A stretch of DNA of 64,000 nucleotides from Mytilinidion resinicola (GCF_010093595.1 NW_022985439.1:880718-944717); one strand, 5' to 3'. Shown: positions 36,651 through 48,267, numbered from the stretch's first letter. Numbers and translations: made by a program. The notes: a model not told the origin generated them from the sequence alone.

Positions 36651-37323
36651 ATGGAGCCTGCTCCCCCCCACGACGAGGGCAGTGCCCGGCCAGGACGGAC
36701 TTTATGTGATTACTGTCAAGGATTCGAGAAGCTCGTCCAGAAAGAGATATCTTCGACCGCGAAACCTAGAACATTCTACACATCCATGAACCACCAGCCA
36801 AGCCTATATGCTCTTCAAGCCTCCGCAGACGGTGGTTGCGACATGTGCAAATCCTTAAACACACAGATGTTAGCTGCAGCTGAACATAAAGAGCCAATGA
36901 AGCCATCTACATCGCCCATCTTTATGCGGATTTGGAATCAGGATATTTGGTGGGAAGGTGAAACCAGTCTTATCTCCATCTACGACAGAGAACACGGGAG
37001 TACAGTCAGTGTTACATTAGAACCGTTTTTTGACGTTTGCTCTGGGCACGGCGGTCGCGAGCCAGAACAGGTCAGCCAGTCGTCTGTAGCACAGTGCTTT
37101 GCAAAGAAGAACTTTCCAGGCCGTTCCGTAGACGCAAATCCTTCATCAACGCGAACGATCAGCTTCATCAAACGATGCCTATCAGAATGTCTTGAAAATC
37201 ACGATGCATGTCGATCTGCAATACAAGCGCAACTCCCACAACGTGTTATTGATGTCGGTAATCAGTCTGGTTCTTCTGGCATACGGCTACTGGTGGATGC
37301 GCAGGCCAAATCGGACTACCTAT
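36651..37323 (+). pseudogene. HET-domain protein, N-terminal fragment
   Basis: The frame from the ATG at 36651 gives 224 residues typical of the region ahead of a HET (heterokaryon-incompatibility) domain: a CDYCQGFEKL cysteine pair, CDMCKSLNTQ, a long variable section, then LPQRVIDVG and IRLLVDAQAKSDYL. In intact HET proteins that last phrase leads directly into the first HET motif (LSYCWG-like). Here a TAG follows at once and the downstream sequence is unrelated, so the whole HET core is missing. A HET C-terminal piece on the same strand begins about 8.8 kb downstream at 46.1 kb; the two may be halves of one gene. Alternatively this is an independent truncation. Confidence 0.7.
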
Positions 37324-37750
37324 AGGCCACATATCCTACAATACAATCCATAAGAGTTCTCCTCAATTCACTCCAAATTGCCAGCTGACATGTCTTGGAA
37401 CGGACTTGTCAGTGCGCTGCTATAGAAATCTCGCCACGCTGAAACATCAGCTGTAGAAGAGCACAACTGAAAGCTCAGCTTGATAGACACCAGCTGAAGT
37501 ACCCTGGCGGCTACTATAGGGATTATCCTGGCGGCCACCCAGGGGTGGCCCCCGTCCTTCTCCTGCTATATATACAGCTAGCTAGACACCCAAAAGAATC
37601 AGAGCCAATATACCTGACAGGACTGTTTATTTCTTGAAATGAAAACCTGGATGCTGCCTCTAAGACGACTCAATTACCGAAGATCGCAACGCCATATGCA
37701 ATGCTAGACCTCCTTGTCGCTTCATTCTTTCAAAAAACGAACGCCTCTCC
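37324..37750. other. intergenic DNA at the broken end of the HET fragment
   Basis: Contains a short internal repeat (CCTGGCGGCTAC and CCTGGCGGCCAC near 37502-37540) and TATATATA near 37566. No gene. Confidence 0.4.
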
Positions 37751-39399
37751 TCACTGTAAACCGCCCTGTGGAGGCGACCCATCCGTAGTATGATAAATCT
37801 GGACTTGCCCCGGGCAATTCGCCAACTTAATCGACGCGTGCCCGCCAACCACATTCTTGTCACCTTTCGCACATTTTTCCAAGATGGCTGTCGAGTAGTC
37901 GTTGACATCCTTCAACGACATTCCACAATCATCTCCCCAGTCTTCTGTGTAGAAGATTGCCAATGCACAAGACTGTACGTACTAAAGACATTTGTTAGAC
38001 TTCGCTAGGAGCTAGGATGATGTGACACTTACACCCGCCCACCAAGTCCCGTCTTTCTTCCCATGTAACACTCCCATACTCCCAGACATCTTCAACGTTC
38101 CGAATGCGTGATAGCAGTCAGTGATCTCTGGCGACCCATCTGACGTCTCGCACACAATATCATCGTTTGCCGGACCGTTGTAGGTTGGCGCACCGGTAGG
38201 CTCCGTAACATCTGGGACAGGGTCGCCCCGTGCAGCTTTGATTACGGGTTGATACCACTCCGGGTACGATTCCATGGGAATATAAACACCATTCTTCAAA
38301 TCGGCGGGTGGGCTCTTTTGGTCCACATTATAATCGAAGGCATCAGGGACAGCTGCGTTTTTGCGCTCTGGCGGGAACCCGGGCTCACTCTTTTGCGCCT
38401 CCCAGTTTTGCCCCAAGTCTTTGTTAGGATCCCACGCCGAGGGGTACTTTGGATACTGCTTCCAACGCTTTTGCATAAACTTTGACGCTGCGTAGAACGC
38501 GAAGTTGTCGCTGTTCGTGGCCGCGAGAAAATTCTTGTTCTTGTCAAATGGGACTTTGGCTAGCAGCTTTGCGAATCCGGGGCCATAGACTGTCTCTGGT
38601 TTATTTCCGAGGATATAAAAGTGATCATCGCAGCCCTTGGCATCCGTTACTCCACGACACACTTTTGCAGTGCCCCAACCGATATGAGTGAGCTCGTGCA
38701 TAAAGCATGTGGCCCGCGACTCCAGATTTAAGCAATTCTGTTGCAAATCCGCGTTGTTGTCGATCGTTTTGATAGCATCGTCCAGTGGCTTCAGTTCGTT
38801 GAAGAACTTGTCGCAGAAGACGAGCAAAGGATAACCGTATTTGTGGTCTGGGTCGTAATATGCATACACTCCCCCTCCCGCACATGGTTTATCTTTGTAT
38901 TCATCGAGACAGCTAACGAAAACACCGCGATTGTTCCACCAGTCGTCGAAACCCCAGCCTGGATAGGCTTGAGCGACATTGTACATGGTATCTAGAAGTA
39001 CGTTAGCTTGAACCGTAATAAGCTATCAAACGTACCAAATATTCTAGCCTGCTCAGGGGCATTTTCGCTCTCTGGACCAAAGAATTCTATGGCGGCTTGT
39101 TTCGAGAAGTCAACTTGCTGATTTTTACGTGACGGATACACATCCGGAGACAATTCGTCATGTATTGAGTCGAGGCCTGCGTCAGCCAGCCTGATAATGT
39201 CTTTCATAGTCTGCTTCAGAATCGACCCTTGATTGCTGTCGCAACCGGCATAGCCGACAAAGCTAGTCAAGACGTCAACCGGGTCATCTCGCCGATTGAA
39301 GACTGGGGCACCCCCTCCGGGGTAAGCCAACGCTGGAAGGATGAGAAGGAAAAGAGTGAGAATCATGATGGAAGATGGATGATGGATGAAGAACTGCAA
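37751..39399 (-). CDS. secreted zinc metalloprotease-like protein (HELTH motif)
   Basis: About 514 residues, or 503 if translation starts at the second ATG at 39366, which directly begins the signal peptide MILTLFLLILPALA. Exons in transcript order: 39399-39036, 38991-38033, 37972-37751; introns are 44 and 60 nt. The zinc-site helix reads CFMHELTHIGWGTAKVCRG, giving HExxH. Paired cysteines (FVSCLDEYKDKPC, CETSDGSPEITDC) suggest an extracellular disulphide-rich fold. The C-terminal part has AIFYTEDWGDDCG and a Gly/Pro-rich end. I do not see the third zinc ligand motif of a named family, so the peptidase family stays open. It neighbours the candidate peptide cluster, but a role in precursor processing is speculative. 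Confidence 0.78.
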
Positions 39400-40551
39400 A
39401 CACTGTAGGATGAGAAGATATCAACGAGCTACGTTGCTTTTATACACCGCTGTATGTACCTTATACGTGGCATTTACCTTGCGTAGCATTTACCTTATAC
39501 GTAGCATATACCATTACTTCCATGTAGCCACCAATGTATAAGCCCCCAGGATTCGATTGCGGCAGAGACAACTGGGGGTCGAAGGAGTCCAAGTGGAGTC
39601 GAACTATGGTGGCCAAAACTTCTTCGACAAGGAATCCCCGAGTTTGACTCTTTGAAAAGTCTGCGCCGTGATGCCAAGGTACTAAAGAAAGTGATAGACT
39701 GTGAATTTGGATACCATACTCATGATCAGAGACACCGGATGACCGTATAATAGCGTTTGCACCTGGCCCATGTCAGTTGGATAGCGCCAAGACCCCTGTG
39801 CCGCTCGACGCCTCTGTCACTGGAAGTGGCTGTGAAGGCTCGGTATAAGACTTTGTGTCTGAAATGGTGTCCATTGAAGGGTCATAGCCACTTCCTGTAC
39901 GACCCCGCAAGGCTTCTTTGCTCGCCGCACTACTCCCGCATACGTTGCTCGTACGTTCACGCTTCTTGGCATGCACTCCTCTTCACTCCTTCAACTGCGA
40001 CGGAACCAGATCTACTATTAATACAGCCACCAGCAGGGCGTTAGACTATGCATCTTAAGAGGTAGCTGGGCAGTGATGTGGGCTACCAGGCACAAATCCA
40101 CAGGACCAAGATTGAAACAGCCCGGGACCCCCAGAAGGATCGTGCTGGAAGGTTTCTGGGGTCTAAAGTATGTGCGAATTAGTACTGTACAGATATCCTG
40201 CCCTCATCTCTAAAAAAATGAGCACCTCACTAACAATGCCGATGCGCCTTTGGCATAGCCTAAAGATCACGTTAAGTGTAGGAGACTTCATTACACCATT
40301 GAAAGCCTGGATAGAACATCGATTTCTTAAACTGAAGGTATAGTCCTAGGCTGCCTGGACCTTTTCCAAAGCAAAGTCCTCCATTAAAAAGCAAGATCTG
40401 GAAAAGTGGATGTTTCTTCAAGTTACCATGAGTGAGAGTAAATACTGAGAGTTGAGAACTTGAGCCCCATATCTGCGTTCCCTTGCCGAGGAACATATTT
40501 TCGGTTCGCAGAAACTGAAGTGTGGACGTGATACATTCGTACAATCAGAAA
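39400..40551. other. intergenic DNA
   Basis: Holds the protease promoter with its short tandem repeat (39458-39509). No gene is supported in the rest. Confidence 0.45.
39458..39509. repeat. three tandem 16-18 bp units in protease promoter
   Basis: ACCTTATACGTGGCATTT, ACCTTGCGTAGCATTT and ACCTTATACGTAGCATAT lie head to tail 59-110 bp upstream of the protease ATG. They share ACCTT and a CGTRGCAT core and could be binding sites. Confidence 0.7.
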
Positions 40552-42144
40552 TCATAAATGACCTGCAAAGCCCATTGGGGGGCGAAGCTTCCGGTAGACC
40601 ATATGGGCAACTCGACGTCCCATTCGGCAACTCATTTCCATAGAACTCAGCAATTCATCTGATAATCCCGTATAGAATACGCCATTTGCGAGCTCGACGT
40701 TGTCCAGTTGAGGGCCCCTGGTATGCTTGGGAGAAGCTAGGGGCCAGACTTGACGATCAATCCATTTGACTCCTGATGATTGCAATGAGCTGTCCGGAGA
40801 GTTTCCGAGCATCTGCAAAATCATCGAGTCTGGAATAGGCCCTGATGATATGATTTTGTAGATATTTATCTGCTCTATCATGTCGCCGGAAAAACCATCG
40901 GAGGTGTCATAATGCTCTACTGTGAAAATGTCGGTTTCGTTGGAGATTCGTGACCCTGAGGTTGTGAAGATCAAGTCCGGTATCTCGTTTGCGATAGTGA
41001 GGTTGAAAAAGCTCGGTGCAAGCCGAATTTCCTGTCGAGTGCTGAAATGTGTGACATGTCTCTCAACGAAGTCGGGAAGAGATTTGGGTAGGAGTGGTGC
41101 CGGGAAATCAAATTCTATGCCGGCTCCTTGCAAGTGTGTTGCAATGACTACGGCGTCGTATTCATCGTTTTCTTTCGTCCCTAAGGTTGCAAGCGGATCG
41201 GTGACTGACACTACCATAGTATATTTTCCGTTGCTCGATCTGCTGATCATAGAGACATGCGTATTCAGCAGTGTTCGTGCTTCTGACAGCCGAATAAGTC
41301 GGGACACAAGCTCCAAGTTCCCTCTCGGCTCGCTTTCAAGTCGATACGTTGCTGTGGGATTCATTGCTATGAGAGCGGACACTGCATTGAGATCGCTCAG
41401 GTTGTGCGCAAATAAAGCTCGGACAGTAGGTTGAATTATGTTGTGTATGATCTCCGGCGGTATCCCGTTCCCCATCAAATATTCGTCGGCAGGTCGTCTG
41501 CTCTCTTCCTCCAGGCCAAGTCGCCGAATGGCATCGGGGAGATTTGGATTCGGATCTTGATTGTTGCTGTACAGACTGTGAAAGAGCGGAAGCTTGTCAC
41601 GAATGAACTTCTGTAGCTTCCGCGCTGAGAGTCCGTACTTAAGTATATCTCGAGCGTACTCTAACTGAGTCCGTGACTTGAGATCTCGATCTCGACGTAG
41701 GACGAAAGTTTGGCCATCCCAAACACCGGCTGTAGGCTGCTGATATGACGGCACTCCTTCGACGACTTCTCGTCGCATTCCTGCGTCATCGATCGCAGTC
41801 TGCAAGCACCAGTCGTCGGCGGAGAATGTGCTTGCACCAGTGTCGACAAAGCCCCCGTATGTGTAGGCTAGATTGTCGACGAGAGTCGAGTTTACGCGGC
41901 CGCCGACCCGAGCAGCTACCTCGTAGATGGTAAGGTCCATAGGTTGGAGGTAGCCATAATCGGCATACAGTGAGTAGGCCAACGACGCTGCAGCGATACC
42001 TCCCCCGACAATCGCTATTCTTTTGCGCCCGTCCTGCCGGGTTTGATCTTCGGTGCTGTGCAGGTCTATGGGACTCTGAGCCACGTCCCTGGCTATGACC
42101 GTCGCGGCGAAAAGACTGAAAGAAAATGCGAGAGGAAGTTTCAT
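40552..42144 (-). CDS. secreted prenylcysteine-oxidase-like flavoprotein (copy A)
   Basis: Intronless, about 530 residues. The ATG at 42144 begins a good signal peptide (MKLPLAFSFSLFAATVIA); an in-frame upstream ATG at 42222 would bury it. The FAD-binding motif is IAIVGGGIAAASLAYSL, followed by TIYEVAARVGGRVNST. The C-terminal half carries the prenylcysteine-oxidase-like VERHVTHFSTR and the end block VFYTGLSDELLSSMEMSCRMG. Family enzymes oxidise the thioether of farnesyl- or geranylgeranyl-cysteine, releasing cysteine and an aldehyde. Sequence is well diverged from copy B at 53.4-55.3 kb, which has introns, so this copy may have a specialised role, possibly in the neighbouring peptide cluster (speculation). 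Confidence 0.82.
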   Translation of the reverse strand: MKLPLAFSFSLFAATVIARDVAQSPIDLHSTEDQTRQDGRKRIAIVGGGIAAASLAYSLYADYGYLQPMDLTIYEVAARVGGRVNSTLVDNLAYTYGGFVDTGASTFSADDWCLQTAIDDAGMRREVVEGVPSYQQPTAGVWDGQTFVLRRDRDLKSRTQLEYARDILKYGLSARKLQKFIRDKLPLFHSLYSNNQDPNPNLPDAIRRLGLEEESRRPADEYLMGNGIPPEIIHNIIQPTVRALFAHNLSDLNAVSALIAMNPTATYRLESEPRGNLELVSRLIRLSEARTLLNTHVSMISRSSNGKYTMVVSVTDPLATLGTKENDEYDAVVIATHLQGAGIEFDFPAPLLPKSLPDFVERHVTHFSTRQEIRLAPSFFNLTIANEIPDLIFTTSGSRISNETDIFTVEHYDTSDGFSGDMIEQINIYKIISSGPIPDSMILQMLGNSPDSSLQSSGVKWIDRQVWPLASPKHTRGPQLDNVELANGVFYTGLSDELLSSMEMSCRMGRRVAHMVYRKLRPPMGFAGHL

Positions 42145-42575
42145 GATGACGGAGTAGAACAAAAGAGCTATAGAGCAATCTTGGTGGAGCTGAAGGGGTG
42201 AGTCTGTCCAAGTTCTGGACACCTACTGTGCCGCCTCTTGTCTGTGCCGCCTGCGCCTCCCGATTGTTCCACTAGAATATGAACCCAGCCCCGGTCTCAG
42301 ATCCATCAAGCCGGTTCAATTAAACTAGGTGGGGCTGGTTGGTAGTGAATGCTCAACTTGAAACGAGAAGGAAGGGGCACGAGGGCACGAAGGGATGGCC
42401 GGATAAGCGCCAAGACTGAAGCCTGTGAATTCTTTGCCCGACCCTCTGTGTTCACGTGACCCGGCGCCGCCGCTATGGCTGTGTCCCAACTCAGCTTCCC
42501 GAATTCACACATAAGATCTACTTTTATGTGCCCGTTAAATAAGGCTATTATAATATATAAACTTATAAGATAATT

Positions 42576-42600
42576 AACCTTCCTATAATAAGGGAAGGTT
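42576..42600. repeat. hairpin: inverted repeat AACCTTCC / GGAAGGTT
   Basis: Perfect 8-bp arms separated by 9 nt and flanked by TTAA on the left and TTATTAA on the right. TTAA is the piggyBac target site, so a transposon-end remnant is possible. Confidence 0.5.
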
Positions 42601-43084
42601 ATTATTAAGGTAGCTTTCTAGATCCTTTTTATCTTAATAAAGTCTCTTCTATTTCCTCACTCCTCACACCGAGTGCAATGCAGATGCAGTGTGTATGTGT
42701 GTATGCGTGTATTTGGCTGGCACGGCCGCCTGTATACGTAGGAGCCTCAGCCTCGCATCTAGCTAGCCAACGGCTAATAGCTAGAGCAGCTTGGGGGTCC
42801 TACTGCGTACGCAGAGCTGCCGCTGACGCTCTCCTAAGGAGGCAATCTAACTAAAAGAACAGGGGATGGCGGGTGGGTAAAACAAATCAACGCAGGCCTC
42901 CCTTGAGGGCTCGAAGAAGCGGACCGCCGTAGAAACGACGTAGGCCTCACAAAGGCCTAACCAGTGCGCAAAGCAAAGGTGTGGAGAGAGGAAGCAGGAG
43001 GGCCGTAGCGTGGAGTTTTATTGAAAACTCTACTAGCGGCCACGTGATGCGCTAGAAATAGACCTATCCAACTTGTCACGGGGT

Positions 43085-43100
43085 GAGGCTGCGCAGCCTC
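43085..43100. repeat. 16-bp perfect palindrome
   Basis: GAGGCTGCGCAGCCTC equals its own reverse complement. It is followed by GTGCAC and a second imperfect copy, GAGGCTGCACAGCTTC. Confidence 0.8.
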
Positions 43101-43371
43101 GTGCACGATGAGGCTGCACAGCTTCACGCCCATAATTCATACAAGCGAGCCTGGACCTCCAGACTCGCTATAGCCCGTACGAAAGGCGGCCCGTGAGCTG
43201 CCCCTGGAGCAGGAGTATCCCCTTTCCCGTTGACTATGGTCCTACGTTATCGATAAGGATCCAGCCAATAGGAAGCTCTCGTTTGACCTGATTCTTGGCA
43301 CCGTGATGGGAGCTGCACAGGACCTGAGGTTATTCAAATCCGTGATTTCTATGCATATATTGATATTGTAG

Positions 43372-45603
43372 CTAGTCCTTGGTGTTGAGCCTTGCCAGAT
43401 GTTCACCCCAACATGTTCCTCTCGTGCAGAACGGAATTCTACAGACTGTACAGCCCCACGAGGTTCGTGGAGGCCTTGTGCGACGCTTCCAGCCGTCGGA
43501 GTCCTCCCGTTTCTTCATTGTAGAGTTCGCAGATAGATTTGCTAGTGGCTTACGAGCTGCCCGGTGTGGTGTTGTAGTTGGGCGCTTGGCCTCTATGCAA
43601 GCGCTGCAGAAGACCTGTTTCCGCCACACACGCTTGTGCTGATGCTCCTCCACCGGCCTCCATACAATATCCTTTGTGCTCTTCCTCCTCTGTGTCTTAT
43701 TTGGCTCGCGAGGATGAACGGAGGACTCGAAGAGGGCATCTTGGAGGTCGCGACGGTACTGCTTATGGCTCTGCTCGCGCAAGCCTCTGTCGCCGGGCGG
43801 GGGCTTGTACGTAGAGAGGAGGAAGGTGTTGTTAACAGCTGTATCTAACAGGAAATAGAACAGTGGTTTCCAGGTCTTCCTATAGACTTAAATTATATTA
43901 TAATTACTGCGGTACTGGTCTACGTGGTTAACAGCGCTTATCCAGTGGTTATACTTATTAATTAGGTCGGGAATAGGCAGCTAAGCTCTAGGCCTGTCGC
44001 TAAATATCCTAATAGTTTATGTGTAGCCTGTAGTAGTTATAGCAGGTTGCTTATAGTGCTTCTTAACGCTGGATTAACCTAGCAATATATAATATTAGCG
44101 GCTCTGCAGTATAGTATTAAGGCTCTGCAACCTTAATTAAAGCCGCTATACTTACTATTATAAACTGTAAACATAAATAGAACTACTATAGCGTCTTTCT
44201 ATATAAACTGCATTACCTGGCAACTTTTAGAAAGGGCTCCGTAGAGCTTCCCCTATATAATCTGGCTAGAATAATTTAATTTAAGGTCTATTAGTAAGGA
44301 TGGAGGTGAAACAATGCATTAAACGAGGTAAGTAATATGTTGGATAAGCATCTATCTAGGCTACGTACGCCGTATATATACTCCTGTGTGTGGAGGCTTA
44401 CGTAGCCGTACCGTAGAACTGTAAGGGCTAAATATAGGAACCGTATTCTATATTAAGGTAGCCGACGCTAGCCGTACTATACTCCGTAGGCTAGCTGGCT
44501 CCGTTAATTAGTAATACTAAGAAGGGCTCTACAGGCACCTTCTTTTTGCGCGCTGTCCGTCCTTATATACAACCTTATATATTCTCCTTAACAGCCTCCT
44601 TAATATCTATAGCCTTATCGCCTAGCTTCTTACGCTGTATTTGTGTTATTCGCACAGTGCCAGCTACCCTAATTCCTAGGCCTTAGAGCCTCTTAAAGAG
44701 CTTCACCGAGCTAAAGAAATTATCCAGCTAAACCACGTGCTTGTAAGGGGGGTAGAGGACCTTATTAGTAACCGGATTGCGCTGTATAAGAAGGTTAAGT
44801 ACAACAGCTTAGGTCTTTATAAAGCCCTTATTAAGGAAGAACTTATCTAGGTCTACTAGGCCTTTTTTATTGCCCTTAGCATGCTATAGCCAATCTAGAA
44901 TATAGCTATAGTTAGCTAGAACCCAGATTTTAAAGCCCTTAGGCGTTAGCTTTAATAATATATTAATAATCTCGGGGGCCTTGCCTGTAAAGCGCTGAAT
45001 AGTCTTATTAACAGCTAGGTAAGGCCCGGGGTTCTAGTGCATGCGGCAGCGTACGCGTAGGTGCTCTAAGAGCTTATCTACGCGGTCGAATATTGTATAG
45101 AAGCTATTCTTAGGCATAGAGAAGCATTAAATATAGCGATCTAGCTGCTTAAAACGGTCCTTTAATATATAGTCCGATACCTTGTAATCTGCTCCACAGG
45201 CCCGGGGGCCCTAGTAGTCCTCTACTGCAGATTCCACCGTAATTCCCATGTGAATAACCACGCCAAAATATGCATACAGCTCCTCTCTGTATGTAGGCTG
45301 CCACTTCCTAGGCCTCCCCTTTGGCATACGCTCGTCCGGTGTCGGGTGAGCCTCTGTATGCTGGTTTGTCCACTCCACCATCTTATCAACCATTTTGTCG
45401 GTAAAGAATAGCCTGAAAAGGCGTAGGGGGCCGTGCCTGTCAAGACTGGGAGGCAGATAGGCTTCTCCGGGGTCCCAATAGTTGACTATTGGAAGGGGAG
45501 TGAACGTAGGTAAGGGCCATGGCTCTGGGGGTGGATTTTTCGAATTTTTGGTGCGTAGATCACTCTTCTTAACAAAGTCGATGTTGTTGGATATTCTGGG
45601 CAT
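43372..45603 (-). mobile_element. piggyBac-like transposase relic, decayed in the RIP manner
   Basis: The minus strand reads as a piggyBac-type (DDE_Tnp_1_7) transposase from an ATG at 45603: FRLFFTDKMVDKMVEWTNQH and RPRKWQPTYREELYAYFGVV are the typical N-terminal region, stopping at 45211. The middle, 43.85-45.2 kb, is AT-rich and full of TAA/TAG, yet still translates in pieces to transposase-like sequence, such as LDNFFSSVKLF and IRVAGTVRITQIQ. The C-terminal zinc-binding tail is intact at 43782-43372 (WGCTVCRIPFCTRGTCWGEH, ending LARLNTKD). The C-to-T type decay confined to the interior fits repeat-induced point mutation. Terminal repeats could not be defined. Confidence 0.8.
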
Positions 45604-46057
45604 TTTGTGGCATTGATTTGGTGCAAATAGCTAGCTAATTCGTTTGTTTACATGTTCTGTTGATGCCTCGCGAACATCTGGGCACGGTGTTGGTGCACGG
45701 TGCAGCTTGGCGTTGCACCCCAACGGTGTAAGGGATACATCCAGCCCTTCGTACGGAACCCCCCCTTCGCTTCTTAGCTTATTCTTCTTGTTCGGTAGCC
45801 ATAGGCCTCAGGCCGCATCAATTCAAGGCTTTACGTTACACCCCTTTCAAAATATCTAAGATTTTAAGGGGCCCTCTTTAGGCTCTACTACCTACCTCTA
45901 TAATAGTAGTATGACCATAGGCATCCCCACAACCCCCGCCCCCACAGCCTCAGCCAAACTAATGGGGAGCAGCGTAGAGGCACGCTAAAGCAATAGTAGT
46001 GCTATAGTACTTTATATATATGGATGCTGTAGGGAAAGAAGTTGCGAGTGGGTATGT
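45604..46057. other. right flank of the piggyBac relic
   Basis: Low-complexity and AT-rich (CTACCTACCTCTATAATAGTAG). No gene. The transition to normal composition is at about 46060. Confidence 0.4.
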
Positions 46058-47377
46058 TTGTCGCTAATGCGCTTAGTCATGATATCTATGGATAAAAGGG
46101 GACTAGCGGTAAAGTCTGCCATCAGGTCAGACTGGTGGCTCCAGTCGTGGAGCGATGCGCTTTGCATTGTTCAGAACGATATACAAGACTGGGCTGAGCA
46201 GTCTGCGGCAATGTCCACCATCTACAGCGGAGCGCTACTTTCAATCTCTGCGTGTTCTGCTATCTCCAATGAGTCTGGGTTCCTCCAGCTACGGGAGCAG
46301 CACTTAATTCTTGAGCTACAAGTTCCCTGTCCAGACCATGGCAAAGATTGCACACTTCAGTTTCGGAGACAGTCAAACGTGGACATAATTCAAAAACACG
46401 ACGGAAAAAAGTGGCCGCTGGACCGACGCGGCTGGACTTTGCAAGAAATGCTTCTTCCTCGCCGGCAGATTCGAATTGACGTAGAACAAATCACGTGGGT
46501 TTGTCGCTCTATTGTCTCTTTGGAAAGCTATGATCGCGAGGCGCCTTTCATTGGCGTCGCAAGAGGAGCAAACGATATTTTCAAGGCCCTTTCGTTTCAA
46601 AGTCGAGCGAACGGGACGACTACCCCTTCAAACCCGACTACAGAAGCAGGGGAGAGGGACCGTGCCCTTCGTCGTTGGGCCGTGATCGTAGCAGAGTTCT
46701 CAGGGCGAGATCTGACATATGCAGCAGATAAGCTACCAGCTCTATCTGGACTTGCTTCGTCTTTCAACAATATTCTTGGAGACCAGTATCTGGCCGGCCT
46801 ATGGCAGAGCGACCTTCACAGGTCATTGCTATGGTTCAGGGATACCTTTCATACAGGAAAGTTGAGTAGACCATCCGAATACCGAGCACCATCCTTCACC
46901 TGGGCTTCAGTTGATGGCTACACTACTCTACTATGGTCATCCGCCCAGGAAGACGTAGGATTCCCTCGGCGCCTAGTCATCGAAGCCGTGTCTACCCAAT
47001 TGAGCACAGCCGACCCTTACGGGAGAGTCAACGGCGGTGAGCTCAGAGTGAAAGGCTTCGCGAAACAGGTTCAACACAAGAAAATATTCATGAAGGAAAT
47101 CCCGATATTGAATTCTCACAGCCGGTCTTTTCATTGCAATCCAGACGTCTTCCTGGATTTCCCTGAGGAGGTAGTGGTCGGTGAAACCTATACCTTACTC
47201 CAAATCATGAGTCCAACAGGGGTACATACATCTCCCAAAAATACTCCATGGGTCTCAGGCATCATTCTCAAGCCTGTCACCGATGGAGCGACGTACCAGA
47301 GAATTGGAGTCTGGTGGCAGCCAGTATCAGAAACAAGTGGCTCGCAGTGGATCCTACAGGACATCACCATCGTCTGA
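46058..47377 (+). pseudogene. HET-domain protein, C-terminal fragment
   Basis: An open frame of 439 codons whose first 35 or so residues look non-homologous. HET similarity starts at SDALCIVQNDIQDWAEQSAA, the second conserved HET block, and continues MSTIYSGALLSISACSA and then PLDRRGWTLQEMLLPRR, the third HET motif. A typical HET C-terminus follows to VWWQPVSETSGSQWILQDI. The first HET motif and the N-terminal region are absent; upstream lies transposon-type DNA. The frame from 46058 begins with a non-ATG codon, so no proper start is seen. It may be the lost 3' part of the fragment at 36651-37323. HET proteins mediate non-self recognition in hyphal fusion; this copy is probably inactive. Confidence 0.7.
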
Positions 47378-48267
47378 TTTGATCCTGACATCTCATATTT
47401 CTGACCCACGCTTGTGATACAGGCGATAGTGTAGGCCAATATCCAACCCACCAAACTCCAACCTGGGAACATTCAACCAACCAGCATCCCCCCTCCAACC
47501 CCATTGTCATGTTATACACTGGCGATCTACAAAAGCTCTAGACCACCGCGACGCCGCCGACGACAATCATGCTTAAGGCCGCAATCTCGCTCGGGACTCC
47601 ACACTGGCCGCCGACCTCGTCGACGACTCCAGTAGCTACATCACCGTGATCGTCGACCATGTGTACCCAGGATGACTCCCCTTCTTACGCACGTGACCTG
47701 CTACCACTTCAAGAAACTCTTGGCAGCCGCGACAGGGCTGAGTATAGGAGGGAGCAAATGGCTTCGCGGTACCGAGACTTGAACCTGATTTATGTTGACT
47801 GACAAGAGCCGGGAACCACACTACTAGCGAGGGGATACCAAAAAGGCTGTCGAACGAGGGGCAAAATAGAACGTATTGGCTAGAGACTGTGAATCGGACC
47901 TGTTTCCTTGCGGTTTTGGAAGCTGGTGGTGATGCCTGAGGTGCTTCCGTTTCAAAGCGCTTGACGAAGAAAACAGTGTCGCGATGGCATTTAATTTGCA
48001 CTTCATGGAGGATTGGAAGGATGAATGGGAACTTAAAGACCTAAATGAGCTACGAAATACTTGCACAGATCCTTCAGCACACTTCCCCTGTCCTCTCTCA
48101 GTCTCCTAAAAAGCAGTCCCGAACCCCAACTAAACTCCGCGCTCATGAAGAAGGGTATCCCGCAAAACTCCAAACGCAACAAGGAAACGCAAAGATAACG
48201 AGCACAAATATCATAACCAAAATCGTGAACACGTAACCCATAAACTCGTAAATCGGATCAACTCAAA
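47378..48267. other. intergenic DNA
   Basis: No gene is supported; short frames only. Confidence 0.4.

Larger units (their letters stand above)
42145..43371. other. degenerate DNA left of the piggyBac relic
   Basis: GC falls abruptly at about 42525. The region contains a hairpin (42576-42600), a GT-rich stretch near 42688 and a 16-bp palindrome (43085-43100). No gene is supported. Confidence 0.5.

Noticed and set aside
42534..45870. Terminal inverted repeats and TTAA duplication for the piggyBac relic
   Set aside because: TTAA occurs near both edges, but the sequences inside do not match as inverted repeats by eye.
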